This document shows, one piece after another, positions 12,635 through 17,337 of a stretch of DNA of 17,337 bases (the stretch's first letter is position 1; each line of letters begins with the position of its first letter). The stretch is from assembly GCA_030692055.1 (NCBI GenBank), contig JAUYCY010000183.1, positions 1 to 17,337 on the forward strand, given 5' to 3'. The position numbers and the translations under genes were made by a program. This stretch comes from Candidatus Omnitrophota bacterium. Lineage in GTDB: Bacteria; Omnitrophota; Koll11; Duberdicusellales; 4484-171. A model generated the notes under the pieces. It worked only from the letters and a program-made list of their open reading frames with translations, was not told the DNA's origin and ran no database searches.

Positions 12635-14158
12635 TTATTTACCGATACAAAAATTACTAAAAATATTTTCTATCAACTCTTGGGAAAATACTTCGCCGCT
12701 AATTTTTCCTAAATTGTCTAAGCTTTCTTTTAATGCCAAATTTACAAAATCTATTGGGTATTCTTTTTCTAAATATTGCCGCGCCCCAGAGACGGCTTCT
12801 TTTGTTGTTTTTAAAACCTGGAATTGATAGTGGCTTAAAAAAATCATGTCTTCTTTTTTTATTCCCTTTTTATACACCACCTTAAATACTGCCTGTTCTA
12901 AATCTTTTATGCCTCTATTTCTTAACGCGCTTAATTTTACCTTGAAACCGCTAAAAGAAAAAATATCTTTTGCTCTTAACCGTTGCTTTAAATCAACCTT
13001 GTTTATAGCTACGATGAGACTTTTTTTATTCAGGGTATCTTTGCCGGTTACATTTTTTACTTTATCAAATAAAAACAAATCCTCTTTTGAAAGAGGCCTT
13101 GAGCCATCGAGAACTAAAATAATCAAATCTGCCTCGTTAAAAGCTTGCGATGATTTTTCTATGGCCTTTTTGGCAAGCAAATCTTTTGGCGTAAGTATCC
13201 CCGCGGTATCATATATTCTTAAAGGAACTCCTCGTATATTTATGGTTTCTTCAATAACATCCCTGGTTGTGCCGGCAAATTTGCTGACGATGACGCGTTC
13301 TTGGCCAAACAAACAGTTAAAAAGAGTTGATTTCCCTACATTGGTTTTACCACAAATAACACAACGCAGCCCCTCTTTCAACGCTCGCGCTTCTTCGCTG
13401 CCCCCCAAAAGAGCATTCAACTTGCTCTCTAAAATTTTTACCCTGTCTTTTATTTTAGTAATATCAATTTTTACCCCATCCTCTGGAAAATTAATAAGCG
13501 CTTCCGTTTCGATAAAAAGTTCCTTTACTCTTTCTTTCATTTCCCTTATTTTAGCTGAAGCCTCACCTTTTAGTTGTGCGTTCGCAAGCGCTAAAGATTC
13601 TTTACTTTTTGATTCTACGATACTCTGGATGCTTTCTGCTTGAAGAAGATCAATCCTACCGTTTAAAAATGCTCGGTAAGTAAATTCTCCCGGTAAAGCT
13701 AATCGTGCTCCTTGTTTTAAAATAATTTCTAAAATCCTATTTAAAACCAATATTCCCCCATGGCAAGAGATCTCTACCACATCCTCTTTTGTATAGGAAT
13801 TCGGCGCCCTCATTACGCTTACCAATACCTCATCAATTATAATGTGGGACGTGGGACGCCCGCCGCAAAGCGGCGAGGTCTCGCCAAAGGTGGATGGAAC
13901 GTGGGACGTTTGATGTTTACCGCTATGCGCTATGCGCCTTGCGCTATGCGCTTTATCTACAATCCATCCGTAATGTAAGGTATAAGTTTTTACCTTTTTA
14001 AGATTCTTTTTTCTACGAGGTAGAAAAATACGCGAAACGATATCCAGTGCTTTTTTGCCTGAAATTTTGATTATCCCTAAAGCGGATGTCGAGGGAAAAG
14101 TAGCAAGAGCAGCAATAGTATCGGCGCTATTATAATCGTTTAATTTAAAAACTTTCAT
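12635..14158 (-). CDS. mnmE: tRNA modification GTPase MnmE (TrmE)
   Basis: With MnmG, MnmE installs the (carboxymethyl)aminomethyl group at wobble uridine 34 of certain tRNAs using a folate-derived carbon. The N-terminal TrmE domain has DTIAALATFPSTSALGIIKI SGKKA (split at IIKI), then RAPNSYTKEDVVEISCHGG and LPGEFTYRAFLNGRIDLLQA. The inserted G domain has GKTNVGKS (about 270-277), TTRD (298-301), DTAG (318-321) and NKVD (387-390). The protein ends in the diagnostic CIGK with the catalytic cysteine. At 507 residues it is longer than usual because residues about 69-106, between LHYGWIVDK and IIIDEVLVS, are encoded by repeat DNA. That loop lies in the folate-binding N-terminal domain. No strong ribosome site precedes the ATG at 14158. 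It is in line with folC and folE. Confidence 0.95.
   Translation of the reverse strand: MKVFKLNDYNSADTIAALATFPSTSALGIIKISGKKALDIVSRIFLPRRKKNLKKVKTYTLHYGWIVDKAHSARRIAHSGKHQTSHVPSTFGETSPLCGGRPTSHIIIDEVLVSVMRAPNSYTKEDVVEISCHGGILVLNRILEIILKQGARLALPGEFTYRAFLNGRIDLLQAESIQSIVESKSKESLALANAQLKGEASAKIREMKERVKELFIETEALINFPEDGVKIDITKIKDRVKILESKLNALLGGSEEARALKEGLRCVICGKTNVGKSTLFNCLFGQERVIVSKFAGTTRDVIEETINIRGVPLRIYDTAGILTPKDLLAKKAIEKSSQAFNEADLIILVLDGSRPLSKEDLFLFDKVKNVTGKDTLNKKSLIVAINKVDLKQRLRAKDIFSFSGFKVKLSALRNRGIKDLEQAVFKVVYKKGIKKEDMIFLSHYQFQVLKTTKEAVSGARQYLEKEYPIDFVNLALKESLDNLGKISGEVFSQELIENIFSNFCIGK
13843..13955. repeat. Heptad and palindrome repeat inserted in mnmE
   Basis: Bases 13921-13955 are five tandem heptads (CGCTATG, CGCTATG, CGCCTTG, CGCTATG, CGCTTTA). 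Bases 13844-13857 are GTGGGAC twice, and GTGGGAC recurs at 13901-13907. Between lies a CGCCGC-AAA-GCGGCG hairpin. All is read in frame by mnmE as a Ser/His/Arg/Pro-rich stretch with no MnmE counterpart. Confidence 0.8.
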
Positions 14159-14181
14159 CGCAATGTATTGTATTAGAAATC

Positions 14182-14238
14182 CGCCTAAAGTCCAATACCT
14201 AGACTACACGCTACAAGTTACAGACTTCAGGCTATAAG
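14182..14238. repeat. Degenerate heptad array in the folC-mnmE gap
   Basis: Read on plus as 7-base units: CCTAAAG, TCCAATA, CCTAGAC, TACACGC, TACAAGT, TACAGAC, TTCAGGC, TATAAGT. The period of seven is clear though units vary. A second short array, CCTAGAA, CCTGTGG, CCTGTAG, CTTGAAG (14269-14296), overlaps the end of folC and supplies its last residues (LLQATGHRF) and stop. Confidence 0.6.
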
Positions 14239-14269
14239 TTTAAAAACATATATCTTCTTTATTCTAATC

Positions 14270-15622
14270 CTAGAACCTGTGGCCTGTAGCTTGAAGCAGT
14301 TTTTTCGCTTCACTTACCAAAAATAACGAACCACTGATTAAAATTAACGAATCTGAAGTATATAACTTTTTTGCCAAAGTAAATGCTTCTTTTATGTTTT
14401 CGGTAATAGCCGCGCCTTTTATTTTACATATATTTTTTATCTCGTAAGGGCTGAAAGCACGCGGATTTTTAAAGGTAGTAATAATAATTCTAGAAAAGAC
14501 CAGTTTCTTTAGCATAGTTTTCACGTCTTTGTCGCGTGAGGCGGAAAAAATTAAAATTATTTTCTTGGAAGAAAAATACTCTTTTAAGTTCTCTCCCAAA
14601 ACACTAAATGCCGAAGGGTTATGCGCTACATCCACGATAACTAAAGGTTTTTTTAGTATAGTCTCGAATCTTCCTTCAAAAGAAGTGCTCATAAGTCCGT
14701 CCTTAAAATTAATTTCTTTATCAATCAGGCCTCTTTCTTTTAGAGTAGAGATTGCCATTATCGCTAAAGATGCGTTCTCAACTTGGCATTTTCCTTTCAG
14801 GTAAATTTTTAAATTATTTAACCTAAGTTTTTTCGATTTAAAATTAAAAAGCGTGTAGTTTTTGCACAAGGCAGTTTTTTCTGCCCTAAAATCTCTGCCA
14901 AGGCTAAAGAGCTGCGATTTCATCTTTTTGCACCTTGCCCTGATTGCTCCATACACGGATTTTCTTTGCAAAGAAGAAACCGTTGGTATTCTATTTTTAA
15001 TAATACCTGCTTTCTCGGCGGAAATTTCTGCCAAAGTACTTCCTAATTTATCAGTATGGTCATAACCGATATGGGTAATTATAGCTACGAGGGGTTTAGT
15101 AACATTGGTAGCATCTAATCTTCCTCCGAGGCCGGTTTCTAAAACCACGAAATCTAACCTTTTTTCTAAAAAATACTTAAAGGCAATTGCCGTGTATACT
15201 TCAAAAAAAGTTAAATTTCCTAAATCTTTGTTAAAGCGTAATTTTTCCAAACAAGGCCGTATTCCTCTCAAAATCCTCACTACATCTTTTTTGGATATTT
15301 TCTGACTTCTGACTTCTGAATTCTGACTACTGACTACTTGGATTCTTTCTCTAAGGTCGAAAAGATGCGGAGAAGTATATAAACCCACCCTGTAGCCGCA
15401 AGCACTAAGTATATTGGAACAGAAGGCAGCGGTTGAGCCTTTTCCTTTTGTTCCAGCGATATGAATCACTTTTAGTTTTTGATAAGGTATATATAATCTC
15501 TCTAAAAGGATTTCTACTCTTTTTAGTTTTAGGCTTTTCTGATAAGGAAACTTATCTTTCTTTTCATAATTAATAAAGCTATCTAAATATCTTTTAGCCT
15601 CACTAAAATTTTTTACTTTCAT
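14270..15622 (-). CDS. folC: Dihydrofolate/folylpolyglutamate synthase (FolC)
   Basis: Mur-ligase-like ATP-dependent enzyme that adds glutamate to dihydropteroate and/or folates. Markers: P-loop IAGTKGKGSTAAF, LYTSPHLFDLRERI, VLETGLGGRLDATNV, THIGYDHTDKLGSTLAEISA then EKAGIIK, IVDVAHNPSAF, and LISGSLFLVSEAKKLL near the end. The preferred start is ATG 15622, with GGAAGA eight bases upstream; ATG 15637 gives five more residues but has no ribosome site. Between RIQV and KISKKDVVRIL, where relatives have only two or three residues, about ten residues (SSQNSEVRSQ) come from a heptad repeat. The C-terminal tail is also repeat-derived. It lies between purH and mnmE on the same strand, with gaps of 200 and 111 bases. 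Whether it is bifunctional cannot be decided by eye. Confidence 0.94.
   Translation of the reverse strand: MKVKNFSEAKRYLDSFINYEKKDKFPYQKSLKLKRVEILLERLYIPYQKLKVIHIAGTKGKGSTAAFCSNILSACGYRVGLYTSPHLFDLRERIQVVSSQNSEVRSQKISKKDVVRILRGIRPCLEKLRFNKDLGNLTFFEVYTAIAFKYFLEKRLDFVVLETGLGGRLDATNVTKPLVAIITHIGYDHTDKLGSTLAEISAEKAGIIKNRIPTVSSLQRKSVYGAIRARCKKMKSQLFSLGRDFRAEKTALCKNYTLFNFKSKKLRLNNLKIYLKGKCQVENASLAIMAISTLKERGLIDKEINFKDGLMSTSFEGRFETILKKPLVIVDVAHNPSAFSVLGENLKEYFSSKKIILIFSASRDKDVKTMLKKLVFSRIIITTFKNPRAFSPYEIKNICKIKGAAITENIKEAFTLAKKLYTSDSLILISGSLFLVSEAKKLLQATGHRF
15297..15338. repeat. In-frame heptad array inside folC
   Basis: Read on minus: AGTAGTC, AGTAGTC, AGAATTC, AGAAGTC, AGAAGTC, AGAAAAT, six consecutive 7-base units. 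The frame is maintained and codes for a short Ser/Gln/Glu-rich loop absent from typical FolC proteins. Confidence 0.8.
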
Positions 15623-15737
15623 AGAATTATCTTCCATATTATTTAATAGAAAAGTGGGGATGCATGTAATTTCCCGCTTTATGTTAATATTGAGGGGCGG
15701 GACGTGGAAATTCGTGATTAAAAAGATTAACCCTTTC

Positions 15738-15822
15738 GACTCGCGTAACTCGCTCAGGGTTGGCTATCGACGTCACTCGTGATCCTGAGCCTGTCGAAAG
15801 AATACTGAGCGAAGTCGAAGTA
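15738..15822. repeat. Tandem palindromic repeat D downstream of purH
   Basis: CTTTCGACTCGCG...CTCGCTCAGGGTTGG and GATCCTGAGCCTGTCGAAAG followed by ACTGAGCGAAGTCGAAGTA make two or three overlapping D-type arms. The last arm ends at the purH TGA. The rest of the folC-purH gap (15638-15737) holds no reading frame I would support. Confidence 0.7.
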
Positions 15823-17337
15823 TCAATGGCGGAAGTGGCGTATGCCTGTAAAGACCATGCTGATTTTTAATTTATTACAAAGAGTTATAAGATCATTATC
15901 TTTAATGGAGCCACCGGGCTGTATTATTGCCCTAATACCCTTCTTATATGCAATCTTTATTGAATCTTCTTTAGGAAAAAAACCATCGGATGCTAAAACA
16001 GCGCCTTTACATGACTTTGTTGCCCTGCTTAGGGCAATTTTTACCGCGCCCACCCTGGAAGGCTGGCCGCCACCTATACCTAAAATAGTTGATTTCTTTG
16101 CCACCACGATAGCATTCGATTTTACATATTTGACAATCTTGTAGGCAAAAACCATATCTTTTAGCTCAGCGGCGGTTGGCTTTTTCTTTGTAGTTACTTT
16201 TATGTTTGCCTTATCTAAAATCACGCTGTCTCTATCCTGGACCAGATACCCAAAAGATGTTGCTCTTATATCTCTATAATTCAATTTTTGATGGAAATCT
16301 GCTTCTATCACGCGTAAGTTTTTCTTTGCCGCAAAAATTTTTAGTGCTTCTTTGGAGTAAGACGGAGCAACTACGCATTCTTTGAAATCGCTCTTAATTA
16401 GTTGCGCGGCTGTATCCTTATCTACTTTCCTGTTTATTCCAACAATTCCTCCAAAACTTGAAATTGGATCGCTAAGATACGCTTTCTTGTAAGCGCTCGC
16501 TAACTTTTTATCTATTCCCACGCCACATATGGAGGCGTGTTTTACGATAGAAACCGCCGGCTCAATATATTCCTTAACGACAGAAATTGCCGTATCTAAA
16601 TCGAGTAAATTATTAAAAGACAACTCTTTACCCTGTAGCTGCTTGTAGGATATTTGCTGAGCCTGGGTAAGCTTATACAATGCGCCTTTTTGATGAGGAT
16701 TCTCTCCGTAACGTAACCCTGCCGCCTTTTCTAAATCCCAAGTAAGAACTTCTTTACCTACAAAATAATTATAGATACAATTATCATATTCTTTGGTAAC
16801 GTAAAAAGCCTCCCGAGCAAGGTCTTTCAGCAAATCTTCCGATAAATCGCCCTTATTTTTACCCAGTTCCTCTAAAATCATTTTATACTGCGAAGGGGAA
16901 CTTACAGAGGCAACATTTTTATAGTTTTTTGCCGCAGCGCGCAGTAGCGACACTCCTCCAATATCTATATATTCCATCATCTCGTCAAAGGTTAACTTTT
17001 CGCTCAATTTATGTAAAAATGGGTAAAGGTTGACCACAACCATATCTATAGGCGTAATACCTAAATTTTTTATCTCCTCCATATGAAGAGGATGCTTTTT
17101 ATTTGCTAAAATTCCTCCGAATATCTTAGGGTGTAAGGTTTTGACCCTTCCTGAAAGTATTTCAGGAAACGATGTAACCGAAGATACCTCTTTTACAGGG
17201 ATATTACTGCTTTTTAAAAGCGAAGCGGTTTTGCCCGTAGAAATTATCTCAACTTTTAATTCGGATAATTTGCGCGCAAACTCTAATATTCCTTTTTTAT
17301 CCCAAACACTGATAAGTATTCTTCTTATTTTTAACAT
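15823..17337 (-). CDS. purH: Bifunctional AICAR transformylase/IMP cyclohydrolase (PurH)
   Basis: Catalyses the last two steps of IMP synthesis: formyl transfer from 10-formyl-tetrahydrofolate to AICAR, then ring closure. The IMP cyclohydrolase part covers about residues 1-190 (ILISVWDKKGILEFARKL, ISTGKTASLL, SGRVKTLHPKIFGGILA, VVNLYPF, DIGGVSLLRAAAKNYKNV). The transformylase part follows, with RYGENPHQKGALY, the catalytic Lys-His in IVKHASICGVG (most relatives read KHxNPCG), SDPISSFGGIVG, GIGGGQPSRVGAVKIA, SDGFFPKEDSIKIA, AIIQPGGSIKD and the terminal MVFTGIRHFRH. At 504 residues it is complete; its ATG is the last codon of the window, so the ribosome site is not visible. A folate-consuming gene beside folC and folE. 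Confidence 0.96.
   Translation of the reverse strand: MLKIRRILISVWDKKGILEFARKLSELKVEIISTGKTASLLKSSNIPVKEVSSVTSFPEILSGRVKTLHPKIFGGILANKKHPLHMEEIKNLGITPIDMVVVNLYPFLHKLSEKLTFDEMMEYIDIGGVSLLRAAAKNYKNVASVSSPSQYKMILEELGKNKGDLSEDLLKDLAREAFYVTKEYDNCIYNYFVGKEVLTWDLEKAAGLRYGENPHQKGALYKLTQAQQISYKQLQGKELSFNNLLDLDTAISVVKEYIEPAVSIVKHASICGVGIDKKLASAYKKAYLSDPISSFGGIVGINRKVDKDTAAQLIKSDFKECVVAPSYSKEALKIFAAKKNLRVIEADFHQKLNYRDIRATSFGYLVQDRDSVILDKANIKVTTKKKPTAAELKDMVFAYKIVKYVKSNAIVVAKKSTILGIGGGQPSRVGAVKIALSRATKSCKGAVLASDGFFPKEDSIKIAYKKGIRAIIQPGGSIKDNDLITLCNKLKISMVFTGIRHFRH

Noticed and set aside
12846..13643. 265-codon open frame antisense to mnmE
   Set aside because: It lies wholly opposite conserved MnmE coding sequence, including the G domain; the long frame reflects the codon use of the real gene.

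Overview
The window reads as chromosomal DNA of an uncultured-type Gram-negative bacterium with AT-rich genes (roughly 40 % G+C by eye) and unusually GC-rich, repeat-filled gaps. A Tad-type secretin with CpaB, an archaeal/Aquifex-type RNA-ligase-partner PIN protein, compact one-domain housekeeping genes and dense small palindromic repeats are what I would expect of Candidatus Omnitrophota (OP3) or a related candidate phylum. That assignment is inference from recalled family distributions and was not tested.

Layout. 324-3972 (minus strand): lipoprotein peptidyl-prolyl isomerase, CpaB, then a secretin carrying an extra C-terminal TonB-type domain. This is the edge of a Tad/Flp pilus locus that probably continues beyond base 1. 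3973-4618: a 646-base gap built from three different repeat elements. 4619-5230 (plus): PIN-domain RNA-ligase-partner protein. 5280-7555 (minus): two adjacent CNNM/CorC-like membrane proteins. 7691-9649 (plus): UvrD/Rep-family helicase. 9662-10959 (minus): an ECF sigma factor followed by its zinc-finger anti-sigma factor, separated by a 245-base palindrome cluster. 11352-11900 (minus): secreted charged helical protein with 26-residue repeats. 11977-17337 (minus): folE, mnmE, folC, purH.

How the genes fit together. FolE and FolC make and retain folate. PurH uses 10-formyl-tetrahydrofolate, and MnmE binds a tetrahydrofolate derivative for tRNA wobble modification, so the right-hand block is a one-carbon/folate neighbourhood. 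The sigma/anti-sigma pair and the secreted helical protein could be an envelope-stress module. The Tad genes and the lipoprotein PPIase act in the envelope.

The most striking feature is the repeat landscape. At least five kinds of short palindromic or heptad-periodic elements fill nearly every gap, often starting exactly at a stop codon. Related elements lie in frame inside three conserved genes (a CNNM protein, mnmE and folC), adding about 10-37 residues in loops without breaking the reading frame. This resembles in principle the Rickettsia palindromic elements that enter protein genes. I saw no tRNA, rRNA, CRISPR array, transposase, integrase or phage gene.
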